From CAYLJO01 sp964383905 (GTDB lineage: Bacteria; Acidobacteriota; Blastocatellia; Pyrinomonadales; Pyrinomonadaceae), in NCBI GenBank assembly GCA_964383905.1, contig CAYLJO010000040.1:1-35624 (forward strand): a stretch of 35,624 nt of DNA, written 5' to 3'. Positions within the stretch are counted from its first letter, which is position 1, and each line of letters begins with the position of its first letter. Made by a program: the position numbers and the translations under genes. The notes beneath the pieces were generated by a model. It ran no database searches and had not been told where the DNA came from. It was given only the letters and a program-made list of their open reading frames with translations. Of this stretch, positions 15,031-24,014 are shown piece by piece.

Positions 15031-15253
15031 GCCTCATCGTCATGTCGTGCCTTGCTTTACCCTTAATACCAGAATCCCGAGCATCTCACATCTTCAAGTC
15101 AAAACCGATTAACACACTTTCATCACATCCGGCGTACCTTTTGAATTCGTAACATAAAAGAGCCGCGACCCCGTCCGGCGTAAGAGCCCGCGGAAGCGAC
15201 TTAAGCCGGTGTCAGATCGGCCTTTTTCTGCTATAACTATTAGCGCGAATCGG

Positions 15254-17047
15254 ATGCGTGACGACCGGGCCCGTCATGCGCGGCGGAGTGGGAGCTTGGC
15301 GACCGAAACTGTCATCGGGAACTATCGCATCAAAGAGCGCATCGGGCGTGGCGGGATGGGCGTTGTTTATCGCGGCCAGCATCTTCAACTGCCCCGCGAG
15401 GTCGCGATCAAATCCATCAATGCCGGCGACAGGCGTGACCTCCGCCGCCTGAGACAACGTTTCGAAAAAGAGGCCTACATCCAGTCGCAACTGGATCATC
15501 CCGGCATCGTTAAAATCTACGACTATATCGTCGCCGAACAGACCTATTACATCGTCATGGAGTATGTCCAGGGGCGTTCACTCGCCCAGTTGTGCGCGAG
15601 CGAAGAATGCCCGCTCGAGCTGTCACGCGCTCTCGACATCTTTGAGCAAGTATTAAAAGCCGTTGCTTACGCGCATGGTTTCGTCTATCTGGATCAGGAT
15701 GGCTCGGCGCGCCGCGGGTTGATTCACCGCGATCTGAAGCCGGCGAACATCCTCATCGCGCCGGGCGACCGCGTGAAGATCACCGATTTCGGGATCGTCA
15801 AGCTCGTCGGCTCAGAAAATACCGACACGTTTGGCGGAACTTACGGCTCGCCGCAGTATGTTTCGCCCGAGCAAGCCGAAGGGAATCCCGTTGATCAACG
15901 ATCAGACATCTACTCGCTCGGCATTCTGCTATATGAGATGCTGACCGGCGATCCGCCTTTTGGCGGCGCGAAAGAAAATCTCTCCCGGACAGAAATTCTG
16001 CGCGCTCACGCCGAGCGGCAGCCTCTTCCACCGTCACGGCTGAATGACAAGATCACGCCGGGGATAGAAGCGGCCATCATGCGCGCCCTGGAAAAAAAGC
16101 CGGGGCGGCGTTTCGCCACGGCGACGGAGTTTTTGCGCGCACTGCGTCACGCGCCGGAGGGGCGTGACACCGATGATCTCAGGCCGCCTGAGGTCACGCA
16201 GCCTCAGATTCGTCAGAACGCCGGGGCGGAGGAAATTTATGGGCCGATGGGGTCGTTAACTGCTCGGCAGAACTACGTGACTCAACTCATCGGGACGCCG
16301 ACCTGCGGGGCTTGCGGGGCGGAGAGTCGCCCGGGCGACGAGCATTGCCGCGAGTGCGGGCGTGAATTGAGAGCCTCACCCGCGACGGTCAAACTCGCAC
16401 AACAAGAGGCCGCAGAGTGGCACAGGAAGCGCACGCGCGGTGTGTGGACTGCTGTTACGCTTGCCGCTTTAGCTGTTTTGAGTGTGACCGGTTTTTACCT
16501 GCTGCGTGATGGCAAAGAAACACACAGCGCGCTGCCACCGCCTTCCGCATCGCCCGCCCCGACCCACTTCCCCGACTCGGCGCTTATCGAGTTGAAGCCC
16601 GCGCGCATCGAAGTTGATTCCAGCTTTGATGGTTACAGTGCTGCGCCCCTCACCGGCGGCGAAACCGACGTGCGGCGGATAGCCGGGATGCGGTATAACC
16701 GCGGCAACTGGGCCTCCGCCGAGACGCATACTCCCCACTGGATCGAGCTCGCTTTCGATCGTCCGGCGAGTGTCGCCGCCGTCTACGTTTACTGGGGCTT
16801 TGATCACAACCGGTTTCATCCTTCGCGCCGCGTCGAACTGCAGGTGCCGGATGATAGCGAGGGGTGGCGAACCGTCTCTTTAATGGAGCCGGGCGATGAT
16901 TACGACCGCACCGCCTTCGAGTTTACGCCGCAAACAACCACGCGCCTGCGTATCTTTCAACCTGCGCAACAAGGGCCGGCGCACAGGCCGTTCGTGATGT
17001 GGGTGCGCGCCGTAAAAGTTTTCAGCGTCGCTCCGGCTTCACCCTGA
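15254..17047 (+). CDS. Transmembrane Ser/Thr protein kinase with zinc ribbon and discoidin-like sensor domain
   Basis: A 597-residue Hanks-type kinase. The Gly loop is at 31-37 (GRGGMGV), Lys53 in VAIK, catalytic HRDLKPAN at 158-165, DFG at 178-180 and an activation segment with GSPQYVSPEQ. It is followed by a Cys4 zinc ribbon (Cys351, 354, 365, 368), one membrane helix (~397-417) and an extracytoplasmic domain (~445-597) of galactose-binding/F5-8C character (WIELAFDRPASVAAVYVYWG, then RVELQ). ATG 15254 is preferred because the -10-like TATAAC (15232-15237) lies upstream of it; an in-frame GTG at 15209 would add 15 residues. The kinase should face the cytoplasm and the outer domain sense an envelope ligand. 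Confidence 0.9.
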   Translation: MRDDRARHARRSGSLATETVIGNYRIKERIGRGGMGVVYRGQHLQLPREVAIKSINAGDRRDLRRLRQRFEKEAYIQSQLDHPGIVKIYDYIVAEQTYYIVMEYVQGRSLAQLCASEECPLELSRALDIFEQVLKAVAYAHGFVYLDQDGSARRGLIHRDLKPANILIAPGDRVKITDFGIVKLVGSENTDTFGGTYGSPQYVSPEQAEGNPVDQRSDIYSLGILLYEMLTGDPPFGGAKENLSRTEILRAHAERQPLPPSRLNDKITPGIEAAIMRALEKKPGRRFATATEFLRALRHAPEGRDTDDLRPPEVTQPQIRQNAGAEEIYGPMGSLTARQNYVTQLIGTPTCGACGAESRPGDEHCRECGRELRASPATVKLAQQEAAEWHRKRTRGVWTAVTLAALAVLSVTGFYLLRDGKETHSALPPPSASPAPTHFPDSALIELKPARIEVDSSFDGYSAAPLTGGETDVRRIAGMRYNRGNWASAETHTPHWIELAFDRPASVAAVYVYWGFDHNRFHPSRRVELQVPDDSEGWRTVSLMEPGDDYDRTAFEFTPQTTTRLRIFQPAQQGPAHRPFVMWVRAVKVFSVAPASP

Positions 17048-17092
17048 AATGCATGGCCGTTGCCGTCTGCCGACATACTTGCCACTAAACTT

Positions 17093-18328
17093 ATGCTGAC
17101 CGCCGAAATTATCGCCATCGGTTCGGAACTATTGACGCCGGATCGGACGGACACAAATAGCCTCTGGCTGACCGAGAAGCTCAACAGCATCGGCATCGAA
17201 GTCAAGCTCAAAACCATTGTCGGCGACGACGACGCGCGGCTCGAAGAAGCGATCAAAGACGCGCTCCGGCGCTCGCGGGTCATTATCACGACGGGCGGAC
17301 TTGGGCCGACGGAGGACGACATCACGCGCAAGATCGCGGCGCGCGCCATGGGACGCAGGCTGCTGTTCAACGAAAAAGTTCTGGACACCATCCGCGCCAA
17401 GTTCCTCAGGATGGGCCGCGCGATGCCGGAGATCAATTCACGGCAGGCGATGGCTATCGAGGGCGCGGAGATACTCGACAACCCGAACGGTACTGCGCCC
17501 GGTATGTATATTGAGCATGAAGGGCGAGCGGTCATACTCCTGCCCGGCCCGCCGCGCGAGATGCGCCCGATGTTCGAATCGTTCGTGAGGCCGAGGCTGG
17601 CGGCCAAGGCGGGCGACGTACGCGTCGTGCGCCGCGTCTTGCGCGTGGCGGGCATGGGCGAGTCGGCGGTTGACGAGCGGATCGCGCCGGTCTACACGCA
17701 GTACAAGAATCCACAGACGACGATTCTTTTCAACCAGAGCGAAATCGAGATTCATCTCACGGCGCAGGCGAAGAGCGAGCAGGAGGCCGAACTGTTGCTC
17801 GACGGGCTGGCCGGACAGATCGAAGAGCGGCTGGGCGATGCCGTCTTTGCTTTCCGCGGCGAGACGATGGAAGAAGTGGTCAGCTTACGGCTGGCCGTCA
17901 GCGGCTTCACGCTGGCTACCGCCGAGAGTTGCACGGGCGGGCTGATCGCCCAGCGGCTCACGGAGATTCCGGGCGCCTCCGTCTTCTTTAGGGAGGGCGT
18001 GGTCGCTTATTCCAACGACGCCAAGACGAGATCGCTCGGCGTTGATGCGCAACTGATCCTGGAGCACGGCGCGGTGAGCGCGCCCGTCGCGGAAGCGATG
18101 GCCGAAGGCGTCCGTCGCCGCGCCGACACCGACTTCGGCCTCTCCGTGACGGGGATTGCCGGGCCCGGCGGAGGGACTGAAGAGAAGCCTGTCGGACTCG
18201 TCTTCATCGCCCTCTCGGACGATGCGCACACAGAGCACCGCAAGTTAATGGTCCCCGGCGACCGCCACCTGATTCGCTGGCGCTCTTCCCAGGCCGCGCT
18301 CGACCTCTTGCGCCGGCGGCTGATCTAA
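17093..18328 (+). CDS. cinA: CinA-like protein (nicotinamide-nucleotide amidase with MoaB-like domain)
   Basis: A 411-residue two-domain protein. The N-terminal molybdopterin-binding-like domain has IIAIGSELL, TTGGLGPTEDD and LPGPPREM. The C-terminal amidase has TAESCTGGLIAQRLTEIPG, VVAYSNDAK and SVTGIAGPGGGTEEKPVG. It deamidates NMN to NaMN in pyridine-nucleotide salvage, and the N-terminal domain can hydrolyse ADP-ribose in related proteins. ATG 17093 is taken because the family begins with a short lead to AEIIAIGSELL; a start at 17060 adds 11 unlikely residues. It follows the kinase gene by 45 bases. Confidence 0.93.
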   Translation: MLTAEIIAIGSELLTPDRTDTNSLWLTEKLNSIGIEVKLKTIVGDDDARLEEAIKDALRRSRVIITTGGLGPTEDDITRKIAARAMGRRLLFNEKVLDTIRAKFLRMGRAMPEINSRQAMAIEGAEILDNPNGTAPGMYIEHEGRAVILLPGPPREMRPMFESFVRPRLAAKAGDVRVVRRVLRVAGMGESAVDERIAPVYTQYKNPQTTILFNQSEIEIHLTAQAKSEQEAELLLDGLAGQIEERLGDAVFAFRGETMEEVVSLRLAVSGFTLATAESCTGGLIAQRLTEIPGASVFFREGVVAYSNDAKTRSLGVDAQLILEHGAVSAPVAEAMAEGVRRRADTDFGLSVTGIAGPGGGTEEKPVGLVFIALSDDAHTEHRKLMVPGDRHLIRWRSSQAALDLLRRRLI

Positions 18329-18429
18329 AATTATGAGAGATGAAAAGAGCGGCGACCGAGGAGATATAGTGATGTTTTGACGCGGCGAAATACTGTATTG
18401 TCTCCGCGTCTCGTCTTTCATCCTTTCCG

Positions 18430-19044
18430 ATGAGTCCCGTGCTGATAATCATGGCCGCTTATCTTCTCGGCTCGATCCCTTTCGGCTATTTGATCGTGCG
18501 TGCGAAAGAGGGCGCGGATGTGCGCGATGCCGGCTCGGGCGGTACGGGGGCGACGAATGTATCGCGCCACGCAGGGAAAGTGGCCGGCGTCGTGACGCTT
18601 CTCCTAGACGCCGCGAAAGGAGCCCTGGCGGTAGTATTGGCCCGCTGGTTCCTCACGCCAGACTTTGGAGTAAACTGGTGGGTGGCAGCCGCCGGAGTAA
18701 TTGCGGTGCTGGGACACATTTTCCCTCTCTGGCTTGGCTTTCGCGGCGGCAAAGGTGTTGCGACAGGAGTGGGCGTGTTCCTCAGTCTCTCGCCGCTGGC
18801 AGTGGCATGCGCGGCAGTGCTCTTTTTGGTCGTAGTGGGGGCCACGCGTTATGTCTCACTCGGTTCTATTACGGCCGCCGCCGCGCTGCCTTTGTTCATC
18901 TGGTTGCTGAGCCTTTTTGTGAGACCGCTCGTGGGCTTTGCGCCCGTCATGACGGCGGCCATTGGCGCGGGTGCGCTCATCATCCTGATGCATCGTGCTA
19001 ACATCAAAAGATTGATGCATGGCACGGAAAATAGGTTCAGGTGA
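18430..19044 (+). CDS. plsY: Glycerol-3-phosphate acyltransferase PlsY
   Basis: A 204-residue polytopic inner-membrane enzyme that moves an acyl group from acyl-phosphate to glycerol-3-phosphate, making lysophosphatidate. Family signatures are AYLLGSIPFGYLIVR at the N-terminus, GSGGTGATNVSR, and GHIFPLWLGFRGGKGVATGVG; about five hydrophobic segments are visible. The next gene, gpsA, makes its substrate, so the pair forms a phospholipid-initiation unit. Confidence 0.95.
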   Translation: MSPVLIIMAAYLLGSIPFGYLIVRAKEGADVRDAGSGGTGATNVSRHAGKVAGVVTLLLDAAKGALAVVLARWFLTPDFGVNWWVAAAGVIAVLGHIFPLWLGFRGGKGVATGVGVFLSLSPLAVACAAVLFLVVVGATRYVSLGSITAAAALPLFIWLLSLFVRPLVGFAPVMTAAIGAGALIILMHRANIKRLMHGTENRFR

Positions 19045-19106
19045 AACTATGAATCGTTAGTGCAGCAGCGCAGGGTTTGCTCATCAATCATCATTTGTTC
19101 CCTTAG

Positions 19107-20114
19107 ATGAAACGCATTGCGATCATCGGCGCGGGCAGTTGGGGGACGGCGCTCGGCGTTATCGCGGGGCGCGCGGGGCATCACGTACGCCTCTGGTCGC
19201 GCAATCCTGATGTTGTCACAGAGATCAACCGAAACCACAGGAATAGTAGGTATCTCGCTTCACACTTGATACCTTCCGACGTTGAAGCGACGAATGACAT
19301 GAGCGCGGCTTTGCGTCACGCGGAGTTCGTTGTGCTCGCGTCACCTTCGCATGTGACGCGCGAGCTCATTAAGCTGATGCTGCCTGATTTAAGACGGGAG
19401 ATGCTCTTTGTCAGCGCCACCAAAGGAATTGAGGCGGAGACGGGGAAGCGTATTTCAGAGATTTTGACTGATGAATTAGCGGAAAGTTTTACGCCACGCT
19501 TTGCCTGCCTTTCCGGGCCGTCTTTTGCCCAGGAGGTTGCGTCCGGGCAGCCGACGGCTATTGTCGCCGCCAGTAGTAGCATTAACGACAGACGTTCGGT
19601 CCAGTCGGCGCTGAGCTTTCAGAACTTGCGGATCTACACTAACAGGGATGTCACGGGGACGGAACTCGGCGGCTCTGTGAAAAATGTGATAGCAGTGGCC
19701 GCCGGCATGGTGACAGGGCTGGGCCTGGGCACCAATAGCGTGGCGGCGCTGATCACGCGCGGCCTCGCAGAGATCGCGCGCCTCGCCCGGGCACAGGGCG
19801 CTTCACGGCAGACGCTCATGGGGCTGGCGGCGATGGGTGATCTTGTGCTCACCTGCACAGGCAGCTTGTCGCGCAACCGCTACGTCGGCCAGGAGCTGGG
19901 GAAGGGGCGTCAGCTCCAGGATATTACGAGCGAGATGCGCGAAGTGGCGGAGGGCGTGAAGACTGCGCGCGCCGTGAAACAACTCGCCTCGCGCCTCGGC
20001 GTCGAGATGCCGATCACAAACGAAGTATACGCCGTGCTTTATGAAGGTAAAAAAGCATCCGAAGCCGCCAACGAGCTGATGGCCCGCCCCTTACGCGGCG
20101 AGTTCGAGAGGTAA
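19107..20114 (+). CDS. gpsA: NAD(P)-dependent glycerol-3-phosphate dehydrogenase
   Basis: A 335-residue cytoplasmic enzyme that reduces dihydroxyacetone phosphate to sn-glycerol-3-phosphate. The N-terminal Rossmann motif is GAGSWGTALG (8-17). FVSATKGIE, LSGPSFAQEV, GGSVKNVIAVAAGM (with the catalytic Lys) and NSVAALITRGLAEI follow in order. It lies 62 bases downstream of plsY on the same strand and supplies PlsY's acceptor. Confidence 0.95.
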   Translation: MKRIAIIGAGSWGTALGVIAGRAGHHVRLWSRNPDVVTEINRNHRNSRYLASHLIPSDVEATNDMSAALRHAEFVVLASPSHVTRELIKLMLPDLRREMLFVSATKGIEAETGKRISEILTDELAESFTPRFACLSGPSFAQEVASGQPTAIVAASSSINDRRSVQSALSFQNLRIYTNRDVTGTELGGSVKNVIAVAAGMVTGLGLGTNSVAALITRGLAEIARLARAQGASRQTLMGLAAMGDLVLTCTGSLSRNRYVGQELGKGRQLQDITSEMREVAEGVKTARAVKQLASRLGVEMPITNEVYAVLYEGKKASEAANELMARPLRGEFER

Positions 20115-20235
20115 GCCGGGCCGGTATCGGCGGCCTCATCGAGCGCACGACCTTGTACGATACGGAATTTTAGATTTACAATTTTTGGTTTTAAGCCTTC
20201 GACGGCAAATTCAAGATCGAGTAAAAGCGGTGATC

Positions 20236-20709
20236 ATGACGACGGCTAAAGAAGAAAAGGTCCTGGTACAAAACCGCGCGGCTTTTCATGAGTACCACAT
20301 TTTGGATAAGTATGAAGCGGGCATCGCGCTGACCGGGACCGAAGTCAAAAGCGTCATGGATGGGCGGGTGCAGTTGAAGGATTCATACGTTGCCGTGCGC
20401 GAGGGCGAGGCCTGGTTGTTTAACGCGCATATTTCACCCTACTCTCATGGGAATAGGGCGAATCATGGCCCGCTCAGGACGCGCAAGCTTCTTTTGCACC
20501 GGCGCGAGATAGACCGGCTGGAAGAGTCGGCGGCCACGCAGGGGATGACCCTCGTCGTCACGCGGGTTTATTTGAAGAACGGACGTGTTAAAGTTGAAGT
20601 GGGGGTCGCGAAAGGCAAGAAGCTATACGATAAGCGGGAAACTGAATTACGCCGTACCGTTGAGCGAGAAACGCGCGCCCAGTTGAAAGAGCGCGCGAAC
20701 CGCGGTTAA
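20236..20709 (+). CDS. smpB: SsrA-binding protein SmpB
   Basis: A 157-residue tmRNA partner for trans-translation rescue of stalled ribosomes. Family motifs are present: NRAAFHEYHILDKYEAGIAL, TGTEVKS, LKDSYV, INAHI-like LFNAHISPYSHGN, HGPLRTRKLLLHRREI and the basic tail KKLYDKRETELRR. ATG 20236 gives the usual length; the in-frame start at 20185 adds 17 residues without family support. No tmRNA gene was found in the window. Confidence 0.95.
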   Translation: MTTAKEEKVLVQNRAAFHEYHILDKYEAGIALTGTEVKSVMDGRVQLKDSYVAVREGEAWLFNAHISPYSHGNRANHGPLRTRKLLLHRREIDRLEESAATQGMTLVVTRVYLKNGRVKVEVGVAKGKKLYDKRETELRRTVERETRAQLKERANRG

Positions 20710-20740
20710 GATGCAAATTTAATCGGAGAGGGAAACAAAA

Positions 20741-22297
20741 ATGCAAATCCAAGGGAGCTCGGGCCATTATAAAGACGAAGATGTACAGGCGCTCGCCGTC
20801 GCCATCTTCAAGGATGAGAAGGCCAACGAAGGTCTGTTGAAAGCTCTCGACGAAGCAGCAGGCGGCGTCATCAAGTCTGTCATTGAATCGGAAGAGTTGA
20901 AGGGCAAAGAAGGTGAAACGGTTTATGTGCACCTGTCGGCCGGCAGCAGCAATTTGAAGGCCAGGCGGCTCCTACTGATCGGCGTTGGCGAACGGGAAAG
21001 TTATCAACCGGCGCAGGTCTCGCAACTGGCAGGGACGGCGGTGAGATTCCTTCGCGGCAAGAACATCAAGACCGTTGGTCTCATACCCCGTGCCGAAGGA
21101 GGCGTGGAAAAAACTGCGGCGTCCGCTGCCGAGGGGTCCGTCATCGGGCTCTTCGAGCCGGACAAGTACCGCACGGTGGAGAAAGAAAAACGTGAGGTCG
21201 AACGCTTCGTCGTGATCGTCGAAGGGGCTGATCAGGATGCCCTTAAGCGCGGCGTTGAGAGGGGCCGCATCATCGGCGAGTCTGCTAATTTCACGCGGGA
21301 CCTTGCCAACGAACCCGGCGCGTACATGACGCCGACCATTATGGCCGAACGCGCGCGCGAAATTGCCAGCGAGTTCGGCTTGAGCATTGACGTGCTCGAC
21401 GAAGCGCGTATGGAGCAGGAGGGCATGGGCGCCCTGCTCGGCGTCGCACGCGGCTCGGAAGAGCCGGCAAAGCTGATCGTATTGAAGTACACCCCGCGCG
21501 AAGCCGGTCAGCCAGAGGGGGGCGAGTTGCTTGCATTAGTGGGCAAGGGGATCACCTTTGATTCCGGGGGCATCTCACTCAAGCCGGGCGAGAACATGGA
21601 GTTGATGAAATATGATATGACGGGGGGAGGGACGGTGCTGGGCGCGATGCGGGCCATCGCCCAGCTCAAGCCCTCAATCCCAGTGCTGGGCGTTGTGCCC
21701 TGCGCGGAGAATTTGCCGTCCGGCAAAGCCACCAAACCCGGTGATATTTTGAAAGCGATGTCGGGCAAGACCATCGAGGTCATCAACACGGACGCGGAAG
21801 GCCGGCTCATTCTCGCCGACGCCATCGCCTATGCGAAAAAGCTTGGTGCCAAGCGCATCATTGACATGGCGACGCTCACCGGCGCCGTCTCCGTCGCGCT
21901 CGGCGATGTCAACGTGGCGATCCTCGGCACAGACCAGAAGTTGATTGATGAAGTGATTGAAGCGGGTAGGGAAGTCGGCGAGAAGTTTTGGCAATTGCCG
22001 CTCGATAAGGAATACTCGAAACAGATCAAGTCCGACATCGCGGACATCAAGAACGTGGGCGGGCGCAAAGCCGGGACGATCACGGCCGCCGCTTTTCTCA
22101 AAGAGTTTGCTGACGATGTCTCGTGGGTGCACCTTGATATTGCAGGTACGGCCTGGGGCGACGACGCTAAGCCGTATCGCGCGAAAGGCCCGACAGGCAT
22201 TGCCATACGCACACTCATCAATTTTGTCGAGCGCGCGTCTAACCCCACGGCCGGCCAAGGAGACGCCGGCACACCAGTTAAGCGGCGCCAGCGTTAA
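20741..22297 (+). CDS. pepA: Leucyl aminopeptidase (M17, PepA family)
   Basis: A 518-residue enzyme. The N-terminal macro-like domain (~1-170) is typical of M17; the C-terminal catalytic domain has the two-metal ligands in VGKGITFDSGGISLK, YDMTGG and the signature NTDAEGRL, followed by DMATLTGA. It removes N-terminal residues from peptides in the cytoplasm, and in E. coli the homologue also binds DNA. A ribosome site (GGAGAGGG) precedes ATG 20741. It lies 31 bases after smpB, so both may be co-transcribed. Confidence 0.95.
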   Translation: MQIQGSSGHYKDEDVQALAVAIFKDEKANEGLLKALDEAAGGVIKSVIESEELKGKEGETVYVHLSAGSSNLKARRLLLIGVGERESYQPAQVSQLAGTAVRFLRGKNIKTVGLIPRAEGGVEKTAASAAEGSVIGLFEPDKYRTVEKEKREVERFVVIVEGADQDALKRGVERGRIIGESANFTRDLANEPGAYMTPTIMAERAREIASEFGLSIDVLDEARMEQEGMGALLGVARGSEEPAKLIVLKYTPREAGQPEGGELLALVGKGITFDSGGISLKPGENMELMKYDMTGGGTVLGAMRAIAQLKPSIPVLGVVPCAENLPSGKATKPGDILKAMSGKTIEVINTDAEGRLILADAIAYAKKLGAKRIIDMATLTGAVSVALGDVNVAILGTDQKLIDEVIEAGREVGEKFWQLPLDKEYSKQIKSDIADIKNVGGRKAGTITAAAFLKEFADDVSWVHLDIAGTAWGDDAKPYRAKGPTGIAIRTLINFVERASNPTAGQGDAGTPVKRRQR

Positions 22298-22428
22298 ATA
22301 GAAGCACACAGATTTTGGTCTGGCGGATGATGTGCTGCGCCTTGATCCTCCTTTTGAGGAATCAGGGAATCTTTGCTTTCTGCTTCTTCTCGAAGCTAAA
22401 TCAACGCGGGCGTGTCGGAACGTAGACA

Positions 22429-22454
22429 CAGGTGTCCACATTTGTGGACACCTG
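22429..22454. repeat. Perfect 26-bp palindromic hairpin
   Basis: CAGGTGTCCACA (22429-22440) and TGTGGACACCTG (22443-22454) are exact inverted copies separated by TT. It lies 130 bases after pepA; no T-run follows, so it is either a weak terminator, a dimer-binding operator or part of a dispersed element. Confidence 0.75.
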
Positions 22455-22683
22455 GACGGAAGAAAAGTCCAATTACAGGCCGTCCTGCGCCGTTTTAGAT
22501 GCGTTATTAAACGGCACGAGCTTTGCCTAGAGTAGACCAGAGCCAAGGGATGCGATCACCACTCCTCCCGAATGTCCTCGCCCCCACTCGACGGCCGCTC
22601 GAGTTAGCGGGCATCGCTCCTTTGGCCCCTCTCAAAGATATCAGCGGGGGCTACTCCCATCAATGCTGAATTGATTAGAAGTC

Positions 22684-22738
22684 ATCCCGAAACCTACTTT
22701 CTGGCCCATATTTTATGGGCTTTTCGAGGTTTTGGGAT
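22684..22738. repeat. Nested inverted repeat
   Basis: The outer arms ATCCCGAAACCT (22684-22695) and AGGTTTTGGGAT (22727-22738) match at 11 of 12. The inner arms GCCCATA (22704-22710) and TATGGGC (22714-22720) match perfectly around TTT. The 55-bp unit would fold into a long cruciform or RNA hairpin and directly precedes the second copy of the CTCTGTG-type repeat. Confidence 0.65.
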
Positions 22739-22747
22739 AGGTTCTAC

Positions 22748-22829
22748 GCTTTTCCTATGTGCTCCTCTCCGGCCCTGCGTTGGTTCAGATCGTCCCCTTC
22801 CATACACCCAAGTGGGATCTGCTCTGAGA
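22748..22829 (+). repeat. Dispersed repeat, copy 2
   Basis: Same-strand relative of 5535-5614. The right 48 bases, from GGTTCAGATCG to GCTCTGAGA, agree at about 40 positions; the left heptamer-like part is more degenerate. Right after it comes a direct repeat of AACAAGGGTT. The rest of 22298-23159 holds no gene I can support. Confidence 0.6.
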
Positions 22830-22877
22830 ACAAGGGTTATCTTCTCTGAAACAAGGGTTTACGAGCATTTATTGCCC

Positions 22878-22906
22878 TTGACACAATCATGCCCGGTGAG
22901 TATCTC
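22878..22906 (+). promoter_or_regulatory. Candidate promoter upstream of the J-protein gene
   Basis: A consensus -35 TTGACA (22878-22883), 17-bp spacer and -10 TATCTC (22901-22906). It lies about 250 bases before the start codon at 23160, implying a long leader. A second -10-like TATAGT at 23108-23113 is closer but lacks a -35. A small hairpin, GTGCCG/CGGCAC, lies in the leader just before the ribosome site. Confidence 0.5.
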
Positions 22907-23159
22907 TTTAGCCGAGTCGGCGGGCTCCCTTCTGTAGTGAGTTTAATGCTGAAAGTCGGGAAAACTCGCCGGCTCTTCTCGTGTTGACGTATCGGATTTG
23001 TCCTTCGCGGCTTGTGGCGAAACTTGGAGCCCAAAACCACGTATATATTTTACGACGCGCTATCAATCGAAGGTCAACGCAGGCGGGACGGATTTCTGCA
23101 AAAATGTTATAGTATTACGGTCTTGTGCCGTTCCTTCCGGCACACGCACGAAGAGAGGG

Positions 23160-24014
23160 ATGTCGGGCGTCGCATCGCTTGCTTTTGAAGGAGTTTTTAG
23201 GAAAAGCGCGGTGGTCGATTATTACAAAACTTTAGGTGTGAAGCGCACTGCATCGGCGGCAGAGATCAAATCTGCTTACCGGAAGCTCGCGCGCAAACGG
23301 CACCCGGACGTTAACGGGGGCTCGGAGAACGCTGCGCGCGAATTCGCCTTGCTCGCTCTGGCCTATCGCACACTCAGCGACCCGCAAGAGCGTGCCCACT
23401 ACGACTCGCAACGCGCTAAGCAGAATAATAGCGCTTCGATTCTTCATTCCAATAACATACATGCGCGCCAGGCCCGCCGGGTGATTCTACAGACGCGCTT
23501 AGACCGCACGGTCGACCTCTGGCTTGAGGCCGAACGCCGCGACACCTTTGCCCGCCAGAAAGCCGTCTTCACCACAGTCACGCTCTTTCTTTCAACCTTC
23601 ATCGTCGCGATGTTGAAGCCGCGGTTCTGGCAAAACTTTAATAGCTACACGGGACGCACTATTTTAATCACGCTCTTTGTCATCGGTGTGTGGCACCTCG
23701 CCACGAGGTTGCGTGAATACTTTGAGCTCTATACCTATCAGCCCAAGTCTATCCATGATTCGATCATGAACGAGCCGGAGAAGCCCGACAAGCCCTTCAC
23801 ACGCTTCGCGGCCTCTTCTTTTCTCATCATCGGCTATATTGCGAGCATTGCCGCCGGCCTGTTCGCCGGGGTGCACGTCTATTACATTGTCGAGGATCTG
23901 GCTTTCTTCTTCGACCAGCACGTCCGGCCCGACCTGTTCTTCTACCCGCCGATCGCCGTGCTCATCGTCGATACGATGCGCTCGGTGGCCAACAAATTAG
24001 ATCTGGATATGTGA
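23160..24014 (+). CDS. Membrane-anchored J-domain (DnaJ-like) protein
   Basis: A 284-residue protein. Residues 20-83 are a J-domain (DYYKTLGVKRTASAAEIK, HPD at 48-50, then LSDPQERAHYD), which stimulates a DnaK-type ATPase. The Gly/Phe, zinc-finger and substrate-binding parts of DnaJ are missing. Instead there is a basic linker and about four membrane segments (137-153, 166-183, 218-242, 258-274). It probably recruits Hsp70 to the inner membrane. ATG 23160 follows a purine-rich GAGAGGG; a GTG at 23211 directly before the J-domain is an alternative. Its stop overlaps the start of the next gene, suggesting coupling. Confidence 0.85.
   Translation: MSGVASLAFEGVFRKSAVVDYYKTLGVKRTASAAEIKSAYRKLARKRHPDVNGGSENAAREFALLALAYRTLSDPQERAHYDSQRAKQNNSASILHSNNIHARQARRVILQTRLDRTVDLWLEAERRDTFARQKAVFTTVTLFLSTFIVAMLKPRFWQNFNSYTGRTILITLFVIGVWHLATRLREYFELYTYQPKSIHDSIMNEPEKPDKPFTRFAASSFLIIGYIASIAAGLFAGVHVYYIVEDLAFFFDQHVRPDLFFYPPIAVLIVDTMRSVANKLDLDM

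Noticed and set aside
22298..23159. tmRNA or other stable RNA gene in the gap after pepA
   Set aside because: Considered because smpB is nearby, but no tRNA-like ends or tag-peptide frame were seen.
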